From: a virus
IMG/VR virus record: IMGVR_UViG_3300009503_000043
Location: 1 to 46,999 of that record
Reading direction: 5' to 3' (one strand)
Length of the DNA stretch: 46,999 nt
Of this stretch, positions 7,659 through 15,069 are shown piece by piece; position 1 is the first letter of the stretch; every line of letters starts with the position of its first letter. The notes under the pieces are model-generated. The model was not told the origin of the DNA and did not search any database. It saw only the letters and a list, made by a program, of their open reading frames with translations. The translations under genes and the position numbers were made by a program.

Positions 7659-8352
7659 CCTAAATGCTCGCCTAGACGATCTAACGATTCGGTTAGCTCG
7701 GCATAGCGGCATTCAGCAATCTCTCGAGCTGCGCCAAGAACGACTGGAGGACAGCATTAACGAGGCGCAAGCGAGGATTGAATTGCTCGATCGCACTTCC
7801 GAGCTTCTGAAGCTGTTGATAAGAGGAAACGAGGCGAGTTTACGTTCTTATATCGAACCAGTTGTAACCGAAGCCTTGCAATTCGTTTTCGAACAACCCC
7901 TCTATTTCCATCTCGTGATTGCAGAGAAACGAAATCAAATAGAAGTGGAATTTCTCGTGTTGCGTAACGATGAAGAAGAGCAACAGTATCAGGAGTTTAT
8001 TCTGCACCCGAACGATTACAAGGACCAGTTCGAAGATCTTGTAAGGTCGACAAAGAATTTAAACTATAACTATGGAGGCGCGATTAATCAAGTATTGAGT
8101 TTGATACTGCGGCTTGTAATTGTTGAATTGCTGCACATAAAGGGACCAATAGTACTAGATGAGCCTTCAGGGTTTGTTCATGAAACGTATAACAGTAAGC
8201 TCGGTAAATTGATCTCGTCACTTAGCGAAAGATTTAATCGTCAGTATATAATCATAACACACTCTTCTGCACTTGCAAGCGCGAGTGAGAAGCAATATAA
8301 CGTCTCGTTAGTAGACGGTGTTTCAAAAATACAGGAGATAGACAATGAGTAG
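7633..8352 (+). CDS. SbcC/Rad50-like ATPase, C-terminal half
   Basis: 239 residues read from TTG at 7633, with AGAGG about 9 bases upstream; there is no in-frame ATG. A coiled coil covers the first ~75 residues. Then follow a beta-rich lobe, a signature-like segment YNYGGAINQVLSLILRL (~res 150), Walker B GPIVLDEPSGF (~175) and the H-loop IIITHSSALA (~213). Together with the protein at 4282-5529, which carries Walker A and the zinc hook, it would rebuild one complete SMC-type ATPase head. The family's signature motif usually reads S-G-G; here it is YGGA. The 26-base overlap with the preceding coiled-coil gene invites a check for programmed frameshifting. Confidence 0.8.
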   Translation: MNIRQALSDLNARLDDLTIRLARHSGIQQSLELRQERLEDSINEAQARIELLDRTSELLKLLIRGNEASLRSYIEPVVTEALQFVFEQPLYFHLVIAEKRNQIEVEFLVLRNDEEEQQYQEFILHPNDYKDQFEDLVRSTKNLNYNYGGAINQVLSLILRLVIVELLHIKGPIVLDEPSGFVHETYNSKLGKLISSLSERFNRQYIIITHSSALASASEKQYNVSLVDGVSKIQEIDNE

Positions 8353-8611
8353 AAAGCGACAGCCAAGAATAGGAGCGATAGCCTTCGATGAAAATGGTTA
8401 TCTCGGCTTAATTACACAAGAAGCTGAAACGTTTACACAAGCTGGTGGTGGGCAACACACTGTATGGAGAGGTATACACTTAGAAAACCATATGGAAGTT
8501 GACCATGGTACCTTTAAGTCGTCTATTTTTATAGGAACGACTTGGGAAAGTAGTTCACCTTTAGTGGTTGGTTATACATCTGACTATAAATTTCCAAATA
8601 AGCAAGAATAA
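8345..8611 (+). CDS. Unknown 88-residue protein
   Basis: Starts at an 8-base overlap with the SbcC C-terminal gene, with CAGGAGATAGACA upstream of the ATG. The product looks beta-rich, with a Gly-rich middle (TQAGGGQHTVW) and a basic N-terminus (SRKRQPR). No family is recognised. Being coupled to the recombination ATPase, it could be an accessory factor, but the sequence does not show how. Confidence 0.55.
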   Translation: MSRKRQPRIGAIAFDENGYLGLITQEAETFTQAGGGQHTVWRGIHLENHMEVDHGTFKSSIFIGTTWESSSPLVVGYTSDYKFPNKQE

Positions 8612-8621
8612 AGGGGAAGAT

Positions 8622-8993
8622 ATGCAACTAAATGCAATAGCTTATAATGTAAAGACAAATGAAATTTCTATACGGTATGTTGACGATGCGGGAAAAAAGA
8701 AATCGCTAACTACTGATGAAGATTGCGTCGAAAATGTATCGCCTTTTGAAGCCATGCAGCAATTCATGGCCATTCTTGGCCCTCGCTGTGATATAGCTCC
8801 GAGCGTGACATTGATGATTGTGAAGATCACTGTTAGCAAAAAGAAAATCTCTGTAAAGGCTGCAGCTCAGAGTAGCAGTAACTCAGATACCGTTCCTTAT
8901 ATTATTCAAGCAACATTTTCTATAGAGAGTTGCGCTGATAAGTTTAAAAATCTACTTGCTACCGTCATAAATTATTTACCAAAAGCAAGTTAG
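8622..8993 (+). CDS. Unknown 123-residue protein, last gene of the left plus-strand operon
   Basis: The ATG at 8622 is chosen because AAAGGGGAAG lies 4-7 bases upstream; the same frame is open from 8568, but that start overlaps the previous gene by 44 bases and lacks a ribosome binding site. The product begins MQLNAIAYNVKTNEISIRYVD, resembling the N-terminal strand pair of KTSC/WYL-like small phage proteins, and its last third is helical. No firm family is recognised. A bidirectional terminator at 9030-9071 follows directly. Confidence 0.6.
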   Translation: MQLNAIAYNVKTNEISIRYVDDAGKKKSLTTDEDCVENVSPFEAMQQFMAILGPRCDIAPSVTLMIVKITVSKKKISVKAAAQSSSNSDTVPYIIQATFSIESCADKFKNLLATVINYLPKAS

Positions 8994-9029
8994 CCCTAAT
9001 AGCTTAACATAGCATAGCTCGCCTCCAAG

Positions 9030-9071
9030 CCGTGCAGCAGTCGCCAAGGGCCGCTGCACGGTATTATTTTT
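9030..9071. terminator. Bidirectional intrinsic terminator between converging genes
   Basis: A perfect 9-bp stem (CCGTGCAGC at 9030-9038 with GCTGCACGG at 9053-9061) encloses a 14-base loop and is followed by TATTATTTTT. It sits in the 70-base gap between the plus gene ending at 8993 and the minus gene ending at 9064. It would stop plus-strand transcription clearly. In the other direction the stem is followed by a mixed, less T-rich sequence, so termination of the minus operon is probably weaker. Confidence 0.8.
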
Positions 9072-9573
9072 GTTCTAGCAATTGCTCGAGAGTTTTTGGC
9101 GTATAATCAAGTTTTTCACAACAGATATTGATAGCTTTTGGCAGCACAGTGAGCACTTCACTATCTCTTGTATGTACGTGACCAAACAGAAAAACTTCAC
9201 ATTCACTATAGAGGGTTTTTACTGTTTCGTTTCGTTCTATATAAGGGTAATGAAATACCAACACTTTTCCGTCGTAGTAGTAGTCGACTACTTCGTTGAA
9301 GCCAATCTCCAGCATACTCTTTTTCGATCTGTCATGATTTCCATGAACAAGAATTTTATATCCGTTAAGCCGATGGCAGATGCTAGTGGCGATATCCTTT
9401 TTGCAAAGCGCAAAATCTCCTCCGTGTATTACTACATCGTCTGATGAGACGACCGAATTCCACCTTTGTATTAAATACTCGTCCATTTGCTCAAGACTGG
9501 CAAATGGACGGTGTTCATATCGGATGATATTTTTATGTCCAAAGTGTGTATCACTGAGGAAGAAGGTTTTCAT
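9064..9573 (-). CDS. Small calcineurin-like metallophosphoesterase
   Basis: 169 residues with a full set of metal-binding motifs: FLSDTHFGH at the N-terminus, IHGGDFAL (~res 50), LVHGNHDRS (~78), LVFHYPY (~106) and FGHVHTRD (~130). Single-domain enzymes of this type are phosphodiesterases or phosphatases, common in large phages and usually of unknown substrate. The protein starts inside the end of the gene at 9551-9919 with no clear ribosome binding site, so it is probably translated by coupling. It is the last gene of a five-gene minus-strand operon. Confidence 0.85.
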   Translation of the reverse strand: MKTFFLSDTHFGHKNIIRYEHRPFASLEQMDEYLIQRWNSVVSSDDVVIHGGDFALCKKDIATSICHRLNGYKILVHGNHDRSKKSMLEIGFNEVVDYYYDGKVLVFHYPYIERNETVKTLYSECEVFLFGHVHTRDSEVLTVLPKAINICCEKLDYTPKTLEQLLEQK

Positions 9574-9919
9574 GCCATGTGTTAAATTGTAGTTGTTCCT
9601 TATATCGCAGGTAGATGTAAATACCCATGTCTTTCCCGCAGTAGAATTTACGTTCTACAACAGCGAAGTCTATTGGAATATTTACTCTTTGTGACTCCCA
9701 ATTATGTAACCACGGCGCAGGGACAACGAGAGGCTGTGTTTTTCCGTCACATCTAACCGCCACATACTCACTCTTCGAACCTCCCGCCCAGTTGAGATTA
9801 TGAAGAATGACATGATCGGTTTCAATCAATCTTATTCTTCTTCCTGTGTAATCTGGAAATGTAAGCTCAAGAACTCGCTTTGCTTGTTTACGCGTTAGTT
9901 TAATCTCTTGCTCTGACAT
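9551..9919 (-). CDS. Unknown 122-residue protein
   Basis: Starts MSEQEIKLTRKQAKRVLELTFPDY with AGAGGTTAAA just before the ATG. It has a short helical N-terminus, then a beta-rich body with several aromatic residues (NLNWAGGSK, VVPAPWLHNW) and a single Cys. It has no membrane segment or known catalytic motif. It overlaps the phosphoesterase gene by 23 bases and lies 1 base from its upstream neighbour, so it is a member of the minus-strand operon. Function unknown. Confidence 0.65.
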   Translation of the reverse strand: MSEQEIKLTRKQAKRVLELTFPDYTGRRIRLIETDHVILHNLNWAGGSKSEYVAVRCDGKTQPLVVPAPWLHNWESQRVNIPIDFAVVERKFYCGKDMGIYIYLRYKEQLQFNTWHENLLPQ

Positions 9920-9920
9920 T

Positions 9921-10208
9921 TTAACCTCTGCCTTTTTCTCGATTAAATTCGGTTATCCAGGCCAGGACAGGATCATCCTCAACTACAAGGAATACTCTTT
10001 CCTCATATTCTTCTCCTTTCGGAGTCAGCATGTAGTATTTCTTGATTTCTATAGAGACTCGATCAACGCCCAACCAGTCTTCGAGCCAGGGAGCTTCGTA
10101 CCGTTCAAGGTTGCGAACGGAAGATAAAGTATCATTACTTGCTACCGAGTCCTCGTAGAGCCTTATTAGCTCTGCTCGGTCTATAACAAAATGATGGGTA
10201 AATTTCAT
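9921..10208 (-). CDS. Unknown 95-residue acidic protein
   Basis: The ATG has a strong GGAGGTGTAGATTAA in front, which overlaps the end of the preceding gene. The product is acidic, with a helical N-terminus (DRAELIRLYEDSV) and a beta stretch ending VFLVVEDDPVLAWITEFNRE. No family recognised and no membrane segment. It sits in the middle of the minus-strand operon. Confidence 0.65.
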   Translation of the reverse strand: MKFTHHFVIDRAELIRLYEDSVASNDTLSSVRNLERYEAPWLEDWLGVDRVSIEIKKYYMLTPKGEEYEERVFLVVEDDPVLAWITEFNREKGRG

Positions 10209-10982
10209 TTAATCTACACCTCCTTCCGGAACAGGGTGCTGTAAGAGCCACCATCCCTCATCGAGCTGCACCGGCTCGAGTGGATGATCAGGACTTGTGA
10301 TCAGCCCTTGGTAATGTGGATCTTTGATATAGACCAAGCGCTGATTATCAAGCGCGACTACCTTCTCCGCAAAGACTGCGTGGTTGTACAAAGTGACGGG
10401 CCTATTAGGGCGACGGACAAGATGTTCAAATTTTTCTGGTAGCCTCCAGCTCCAATAGTCCTCCTCTTCTTTAAATTTGGAGATATGTTTAACCTCCAAA
10501 TGACCCTGATAGAGAGGTTTGGCATCAGACTCCATGTAAAGACTGTCAAACAAGACCCTCCTATCCTCACGAAACGTACAGTCCTCCGCTCTTGCGGCCA
10601 TGACAAAAGCCGGGCTATCCACGAGTGTTCCTCCCCATATCACCCAATATGGGCGGATGTCTTCATTAACTGCTCCCAATCGCTCACCCGACCACGATTG
10701 GGGGTCCTCAACGAAACGTATGTTGGGATGATTCGGCTTTTCGTGGTAGCCAAGAGTATAAATTTCCACGTCCTCTAGGAGGACGTCAAGGTAAGGCTGG
10801 AAAGGAGCTGCATTCATCAGCTCTCGAAGAGGCCGCGAGGCGAGCCAGCTATAATTATTGCCGGCTCTTGTTGACTCGAGCCTCCCAAACAGTCTAGCTC
10901 TGTCCAACTTGAAAAATCCAGGGATCGGTGGAATAAAGACTTCTTTCTCACCATCCGACGTGATTTGATGAATTTTAATCAT
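10209..10982 (-). CDS. Unknown 257-residue protein
   Basis: The start at 10982 (MIKIHQITSDG) is chosen because AAAAGGAGGTAATAAA lies directly upstream and the ATG forms an ATGA overlap with the stop of the repeat-protein gene at 10979. A longer in-frame start at 11021 has no support. The protein is rich in Trp, Pro and acidic residues (for example GWWLLQHPVPEGG near the end), suggesting a compact beta-rich enzyme or binding protein. No motif I can assign. It is translated together with the repeat protein upstream. Confidence 0.65.
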   Translation of the reverse strand: MIKIHQITSDGEKEVFIPPIPGFFKLDRARLFGRLESTRAGNNYSWLASRPLRELMNAAPFQPYLDVLLEDVEIYTLGYHEKPNHPNIRFVEDPQSWSGERLGAVNEDIRPYWVIWGGTLVDSPAFVMAARAEDCTFREDRRVLFDSLYMESDAKPLYQGHLEVKHISKFKEEEDYWSWRLPEKFEHLVRRPNRPVTLYNHAVFAEKVVALDNQRLVYIKDPHYQGLITSPDHPLEPVQLDEGWWLLQHPVPEGGVD

Positions 10983-11422
10983 TTTATTACCTCCTTTTTT
11001 GTTAAGTTTTCTTTTTTCCACTGCTCGAACTTTTCGTCTGTGAATCCGACGGCGCTACGGCCGACATATTCCCCGCTTACATACCACTCTAGATTACCAT
11101 TCCAACTCTCAACTGCGGGGCCGTCCAATCTATGCAATTTACCTTCTACCCACCATTCTTTAGTGCCGTTTGCGTATTCAACGGCTGGTCCATTGAGACG
11201 ATGCCTTTTGTCGTTTACCCACCACTCCCGGCGATCGAGCACATCAAAATATTCTGGTCCATCGATTCCGTATAGATTATCCGCTTTATACCATACAGCT
11301 GTATTATGGATAATCTCAATTGCTGGTCCGTCTTCTTGGTGCAGCTCTCCGTTTTCATTAAAGTGCCTTGTGATGATACGGGTCTCTCTTACAGTAACGA
11401 TTCGGTTGTTGTCTACTTCCAT
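10979..11422 (-). CDS. H-R-x-D-G-P-A repeat protein with C-terminal cap (MORN-variant-like), copy 1
   Basis: 147 residues with four repeats of about 23 residues (LHQEDGPA, LYGIDGPE, RHRLNGPA, LHRLDGPA), each followed by G-x-K/L-E-W-W/Y-V. It closes with the family cap VGRSAVGFTDEKFEQWKKENL. The repeats resemble the 'MORN repeat variant' of the YwqK family, short beta-hairpins forming a solenoid; that assignment is by eye. It is the first gene of the minus operon, with GGAGGTAAAA before the ATG and a promoter at 11457-11485. Promoter, leader and about 70 bases of coding sequence nearly match the gene at 45213-45848. Function unknown; a protein-binding role is plausible. Confidence 0.8.
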   Translation of the reverse strand: MEVDNNRIVTVRETRIITRHFNENGELHQEDGPAIEIIHNTAVWYKADNLYGIDGPEYFDVLDRREWWVNDKRHRLNGPAVEYANGTKEWWVEGKLHRLDGPAVESWNGNLEWYVSGEYVGRSAVGFTDEKFEQWKKENLTKKEVIK

Positions 11423-11456
11423 TTTTACCTCCTTTATTTTATCTTATTACATATAT

Positions 11457-11485
11457 AATATAATACATTTATCTTCAAAAGGCAA
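11457..11485 (-). promoter_or_regulatory. Promoter of the minus-strand operon (copy A of a repeated promoter)
   Basis: Reading the minus strand, TTGCCT (11485-11480), a 17-base spacer and TATATT (11462-11457) form a sigma70-like promoter. The sequence continues ATATATGTAATAAGATAAAATAAAGGAGG into the repeat-protein gene. The stretch from -35 to ribosome binding site is almost identical to 45847-45912, and its core matches 12217-12255. Confidence 0.65.
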
Positions 11486-11492
11486 CCCCTAT

Positions 11493-11520
11493 TTGTGGGT
11501 TGTGGATTCTTTTGTATAAT
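11493..11520 (+). promoter_or_regulatory. Candidate promoter for the lytic transglycosylase gene
   Basis: TTGTGG (11493-11498), 16-base spacer, TATAAT (11515-11520). The -10 ends only 8 bases before the ATG at 11529 and there is no ribosome binding site, so the transcript would be leaderless or nearly so. It is divergent from the minus promoter at 11457-11485. Confidence 0.45.
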
Positions 11521-11528
11521 ACTATATT

Positions 11529-12212
11529 ATGAATGATTCTATGAACCCATTGTTATTTATTGTAATTTTTCTTGTTTTTGTAGGCTGGATAGCTACACAC
11601 CCGCCTATATCATTGCCTGCATATTCTGAACAAAAAGGAGATTTACATACTCTTACTGATAGTATTCAGGCCGTGAAGACGTTATATGAAAGTAATAAAG
11701 ATATATATTCATTGTTGCATTACGAAACGTTATTACGTACTCTTGATTCTGTCGTAACATATCGCATCGATAGCTTGAATACAGCCCCTTTCACTGACGC
11801 ATATATGTCTTTTGCGAAGCAACTCGCAAAACAGGACTCCCTCGACTGGAGTATTCTTTATGCTATTTGGTGGAAAGAGAGTGCTCTTTACCCACATGCA
11901 AAGGGAGACGGATCCAAGGGCGTATTTAGAGCCTTCGGAGCCGGACAAGCTCATCTCTCAACAGCGCGATTATATTACAATCCGACCGTAACTGAGCAGC
12001 AACTCCTTGATCCTATAATAGGAGCGCAGGCTAGCGCTGCTATTTTAAAAGCTTGTTTGCAAAAGACTGGAAATTATAAGTATGCAATTTCAGCCTATCA
12101 ACAAGGTATTACAGCAGCTCTTCGAGACCAAAGAGAACACAGATTATCAAATCCAGAATATGTATTAGAAGTACTGGATTTCGCTCTGAATTTAAAACTC
12201 AGGCAAAAATAA
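11529..12212 (+). CDS. Membrane-anchored lytic transglycosylase (SLT-like)
   Basis: 227 residues. One N-terminal membrane segment (LLFIVIFLVFVGWIA, ~res 8-22) is followed by an extracytoplasmic helical stretch and an SLT-type domain. WWKESALYPHAKGDGS (~res 114-129) carries the catalytic Glu, followed by AFGAGQAHLSTARLYY, the G-x-G-Q-x(4)-T-A signature, and a helical end with AISAYQQG. The enzyme would cleave the glycan strand of peptidoglycan from the periplasmic side. It lies alone behind its own promoter, away from the GH108 endolysin, so it may serve wall remodelling or entry rather than final lysis. An alternative start is ATG at 11541. No ribosome binding site is visible. Confidence 0.75.
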   Translation: MNDSMNPLLFIVIFLVFVGWIATHPPISLPAYSEQKGDLHTLTDSIQAVKTLYESNKDIYSLLHYETLLRTLDSVVTYRIDSLNTAPFTDAYMSFAKQLAKQDSLDWSILYAIWWKESALYPHAKGDGSKGVFRAFGAGQAHLSTARLYYNPTVTEQQLLDPIIGAQASAAILKACLQKTGNYKYAISAYQQGITAALRDQREHRLSNPEYVLEVLDFALNLKLRQK

Positions 12213-12216
12213 GTGG

Positions 12217-12245
12217 TTGATTTTTTTGAATAGATTTATTATATT
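12217..12245 (+). promoter_or_regulatory. Promoter of the HTH/sigma operon (copy C of a repeated promoter)
   Basis: TTGATT (12217-12222), 17-base spacer, TATATT (12240-12245), continuing ATATATGTGATAAGA. Spacing and -10 are the same as in the two minus-strand copies at 11457 and 45884, and the string TATTATATTATATATGT is shared by all three. It would transcribe the tandem-HTH genes, the sigma factor and probably queC onward. Confidence 0.65.
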
Positions 12246-12277
12246 ATATATGTGATAAGAAGAAAAGAGGCAATTTT

Positions 12278-12346
12278 GTGAGCCGAAAGCTTTTGTATTT
12301 TATTTATTGTATGATATACATAAAACATAATGGAGGCGTAATATGA
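12278..12346 (+). CDS. Possible 22-residue leader peptide
   Basis: GTG at 12278, with AGAGG 7 bases upstream, opens a short hydrophobic frame (MSRKLLYFIYCMIYIKHNGG...). Its TGA overlaps the ATG of the next gene (ATGA at 12343-12346). The position in the leader between promoter and first gene would allow translational coupling. Too short to be sure; it may be chance. Confidence 0.25.
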   Translation: MSRKLLYFIYCMIYIKHNGGVI

Positions 12347-13230
12347 GATCGTACTGTACTGAATGTGGGACGAGTTTTACAGGAGAGGTTTGCCCTGTCA
12401 ATGCTAGTCATTTTACGATGCCAATTCTTGAACCTTCACAAGAACCAGCGTCTTTTATTCCAGCGAAGAAGGCAGAAGAAGGACGTATCTATTCACTCTA
12501 CCAGAGTAACGACTATTCTAGCTTGTATCTCATTGTGAAAAAAGACATTGTAGATGATGAGGTATTATCTGTCATAGCTCGGAGGCTCCAAGATGCGAGC
12601 TGGCAAACAGTATCTATTTCCCCCTATACTCAGTTCGACAAAGATCCCGTCACTGACGAGATAGTCGAACAAAGGAAGAAAGCATGGATGCCTGCACAAA
12701 AGCCTGTCCGCGGGGTCGGGGAAGAGGAGCAGGATATTGCACCTGCGAAGGTTAAGAGAGGCGCAAGGACAGAGATATATCGTATGCTTGATGAGGGAGC
12801 CACTGAAGAGATGATTCGATCAGCTTTTCCCTCAATTCAACCCGCTACACTTAGAACCTACTTATATGTTTACAATCGTGCCCACAACAGATCAGAGGGA
12901 GCGAGCGGTCGGGAGTTTGGAAAGCCACAGCCTGGAATGAGAACCGAAATATATCGTATGCTCGATGAGGGAGCTACTGAAGAGATGATTCGATCAGCTT
13001 TTCCAAAGGCACATCCAGGAACGATCAAGTCCTATATATATGCTTATAACCGCGCTCATGGTATTACGTCAACAAAGGCTAAGAGAGGCGCAAGGACAGA
13101 GATATATCGTATGCTTGATGAAGGTGCTACTGAAGAGATGATTCGATCAGCTTTTCCGGCGATCCAGCCAGCAACACTTAGGTCTTATTTATATGCCTAT
13201 AAACACTCACACAACAATAAACTAAATTAA
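12343..13230 (+). CDS. Zinc-finger-like protein with three tandem helix-turn-helix repeats
   Basis: 295 residues. The N-terminus YCTECGTSFTGEVCPVNASHF looks like a Cys3-His zinc knuckle. It is followed by a ~90-residue alpha/beta domain. Then come three copies, starting near bases 12754, 12930 and 13081, of a ~42-residue unit of the type R-T-E-I-Y-R-M-L-D-E-G-A-T-E-E-M-I-R-S-A-F-P ending in T-L-R-S-Y-L-Y-A-Y. Helix, turn and recognition-helix spacing fits homeodomain-like HTH. Copies 1 and 3 are nearly identical in DNA, indicating recent duplication. It is a probable DNA-binding protein that can contact several adjacent sites, first in an operon with a sigma factor. GGAGGCG precedes the ATG. 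Confidence 0.7.
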   Translation: MRSYCTECGTSFTGEVCPVNASHFTMPILEPSQEPASFIPAKKAEEGRIYSLYQSNDYSSLYLIVKKDIVDDEVLSVIARRLQDASWQTVSISPYTQFDKDPVTDEIVEQRKKAWMPAQKPVRGVGEEEQDIAPAKVKRGARTEIYRMLDEGATEEMIRSAFPSIQPATLRTYLYVYNRAHNRSEGASGREFGKPQPGMRTEIYRMLDEGATEEMIRSAFPKAHPGTIKSYIYAYNRAHGITSTKAKRGARTEIYRMLDEGATEEMIRSAFPAIQPATLRSYLYAYKHSHNNKLN

Positions 13231-13558
13231 AAGGAGGTCTATTATGCAAGAACAGCAGTCAGTCAATACGGCCAAGCGTGGAATGCGCGCCGAGGTATAT
13301 CGTATGCTCGATAGCGGAGCCACTGAAGAAACGATTCGATCAGCTTTTCCATCTGCGAATCCTGTAACTCTCAGGTCTTACTTGTATGCGTACAATCACT
13401 CTCACGGCATCGTAAAAGCACGTCAAGGAATGCGGGCTCAGGTATACCGCATGCTTGACGGTGGAGCAACTGAAGAAGAGGTTCGTGCTGCTTTTCCGTC
13501 CGCGAATCCCGTAACACTTAGGTCTTATTTATACGCATATAAACACCGCGTTGGCAAA
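12754..13558 (+). repeat. Five HTH-coding repeats across two genes
   Basis: Units begin near 12754, 12930, 13081 (first gene), 13274 and 13421 (second gene). The first and third share a run of about 75 nearly identical bases (12754 and 13081). Pattern R-x-E-[IV]-Y-R-M-L-D-x-G-A-T-E-E is kept in all five. The last two diverge together (S-A-N-P-V-T-L-R-S-Y). Confidence 0.85.
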
Positions 13559-13573
13559 CCAGATGCACAGTAA
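13244..13573 (+). CDS. Small protein of two tandem helix-turn-helix repeats
   Basis: 109 residues made almost only of two copies of the HTH unit seen in the preceding gene (RAEVYRMLDSGATEE, RAQVYRMLDGGATEE), each ending T-L-R-S-Y-L-Y-A-Y. A strong AAAAGGAGGTCTATT precedes the ATG. The spacing between units (about 49 residues) matches that in the first gene, which would place recognition helices at regular intervals along DNA. It is likely a split-off or duplicated partner of the upstream protein, acting as a transcription regulator or DNA-architectural protein. Which one cannot be told from the sequence. Confidence 0.7.
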   Translation: MQEQQSVNTAKRGMRAEVYRMLDSGATEETIRSAFPSANPVTLRSYLYAYNHSHGIVKARQGMRAQVYRMLDGGATEEEVRAAFPSANPVTLRSYLYAYKHRVGKPDAQ

Positions 13574-13624
13574 TTAATAGTATAATATTATTTTCTTTAA
13601 ATCCAAAACAAGCGGAGGTATATA

Positions 13625-14332
13625 TTGGCTAATCAACAAGCATTACTGTCAAAGATTGATTCTCTCGCTGAAAAAGCCTGTACACTTATGCAAGAGGATG
13701 AAAAGGAAGAATTCTTTCGCAGCATCGAACAGAGCCGGTTCCGGTTTAAAGTACGATTGCTGCGAACTTATTACAAAGGCCCGCGAAAGGGACAACCTCG
13801 GGAACTTTACAAGGTTGATGGTGTCATCTTCAATCAGTTATGGGAATTGTTGCAACCCTACGCGGCAAAGTCTGCTTATCACAGTCACTACGGCAGACCA
13901 GACAGTGCAGCCGATATAGAGGACGACATTGCAGAGATTCGCTACTCGGTCTTCAGCATTCTACAGAAGTACGGACCGACACCTAATAACCAGAAGTTTT
14001 CACAGTTCTTCAAACGACTGGTTATTGAGATCTTACGAAACAGTGCCAATCGCGATGGGAGGTCAAATAAGAATAAGAGGAAGCAGGAAGTGCACAATCC
14101 CATTTCACTTGATCGCACTACTGATGAAGATGGAAATCCTCTCCTCAACACAATCCCAGTGGAAGAAAATGAATACCCTGAGTTTTGGTGCTCCCTTCCT
14201 GAGCAGCTAATTCCCGCAGTTAGATTAATTGTGACAGGAAGTTTGACACTGAAGGAAGCCGCCGATGAGTTACGGATTCCCGTCGTGGAGCTGAGAAGTC
14301 AGTTAAAGTCTGTAATAGCCAACATTGCGTAG
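13625..14332 (+). CDS. Phage RNA polymerase sigma factor (sigma70-like)
   Basis: 235 residues from TTG at 13625, with GCGGAGG 6 bases upstream. Around residues 98-143 the pattern DIEDDIAEIRYSVFSILQKY, then KFSQFFKRLVIEILRN, fits sigma region 2. NPISLDRTTDEDGNPLL (~159) is the typical linker before region 4. LTLKEAADELRIPVVELRSQL (~211) is a region 4 HTH for the -35 element. The product would redirect host RNA polymerase to phage promoters, probably middle or late ones. It lies in an operon with tandem-HTH proteins, making this the transcription-control module. The promoter it reads is unknown; the repeated TATATT promoter is a candidate. Confidence 0.7.
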   Translation: MANQQALLSKIDSLAEKACTLMQEDEKEEFFRSIEQSRFRFKVRLLRTYYKGPRKGQPRELYKVDGVIFNQLWELLQPYAAKSAYHSHYGRPDSAADIEDDIAEIRYSVFSILQKYGPTPNNQKFSQFFKRLVIEILRNSANRDGRSNKNKRKQEVHNPISLDRTTDEDGNPLLNTIPVEENEYPEFWCSLPEQLIPAVRLIVTGSLTLKEAADELRIPVVELRSQLKSVIANIA

Positions 14333-14352
14333 AAAGGAATGCAAGAAACATT

Positions 14353-15069
14353 ATGAAAAAGAGCATTTGTTTATTAAGCGGTGGATTGGATTCAAGTACC
14401 ACACTTTTTGTTGCTAAATCAGAAGGTTACGATCTCTATACCTTGTCCTTTCTATATGGTCAGAAGCATAAGAGAGAGCTTTCCTGCGCGGAAGAGCTCT
14501 CTCTTATTGTCGGTGCGAAGATGCACAGGGTTGTCACATTACCAACTCCAACTGGCACCTCGTTGACTGGTAAAGCAGTACTCCCCACCGACAGAACTCT
14601 TGAAGAGATGTCAGTGGAGATTCCTACCACATACGTACCTGCTCGGAATACACTTTTTATAGCCTATGCTCTTCAGTTCGCAGAGGAGGTAGACGCTGAT
14701 GCCATTTTCATCGGGGCTACAGCGCAGGATTTTAGTGGCTACCCTGATGATAGGCCTGAATACATAGAGGCTTGGCAGAAGCTGATAAATCTTGCTACAA
14801 AGAAGACGGTAAGTGGTGGGACAATTGAACTCAAGGCGCCGTTACTACATCTGTATAAAGCAGAAATTGTCGAATGGGGTCTCGAATTAGGAGTTCCCTA
14901 TGAAAAAACGTGGTCATGCTATGCTGGGGGGAGCAAGCCTTGTCTCGAGTGTGATAGTTGCCAGCTGCGTATTAAAGGTTTCAAAGAAGCAGGACAACGA
15001 GACCCGCTAGTTGATGAAATAACCTGGGATCGGTTGCAAAAGATCGATAATAGGTATAGGTTGGTCTAA
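14353..15069 (+). CDS. queC: QueC, 7-cyano-7-deazaguanine (preQ0) synthase
   Basis: 238 residues. The PP-loop ATP-pyrophosphatase motif is LLSGGLDSSTT (~res 7-17). QueC signatures include YGQKHKRE, TYVPARNTLF, GATAQDFSGYPD, WSCYAGG and the zinc site CLECDSCQLR near the C-terminus. The enzyme converts 7-carboxy-7-deazaguanine to preQ0 using ATP and ammonia. With QueD encoded at 6781 it points to 7-deazaguanine synthesis for phage DNA modification. It overlaps the glutamine amidotransferase gene by one base (TAATG), so the two are tightly coupled. Confidence 0.9.
   Translation: MKKSICLLSGGLDSSTTLFVAKSEGYDLYTLSFLYGQKHKRELSCAEELSLIVGAKMHRVVTLPTPTGTSLTGKAVLPTDRTLEEMSVEIPTTYVPARNTLFIAYALQFAEEVDADAIFIGATAQDFSGYPDDRPEYIEAWQKLINLATKKTVSGGTIELKAPLLHLYKAEIVEWGLELGVPYEKTWSCYAGGSKPCLECDSCQLRIKGFKEAGQRDPLVDEITWDRLQKIDNRYRLV

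Noticed and set aside
12754-13558. CRISPR-like array
   Set aside because: The repeats are long, coding and in frame, with no short spacers; they are HTH units. No CRISPR array was seen anywhere in the window.
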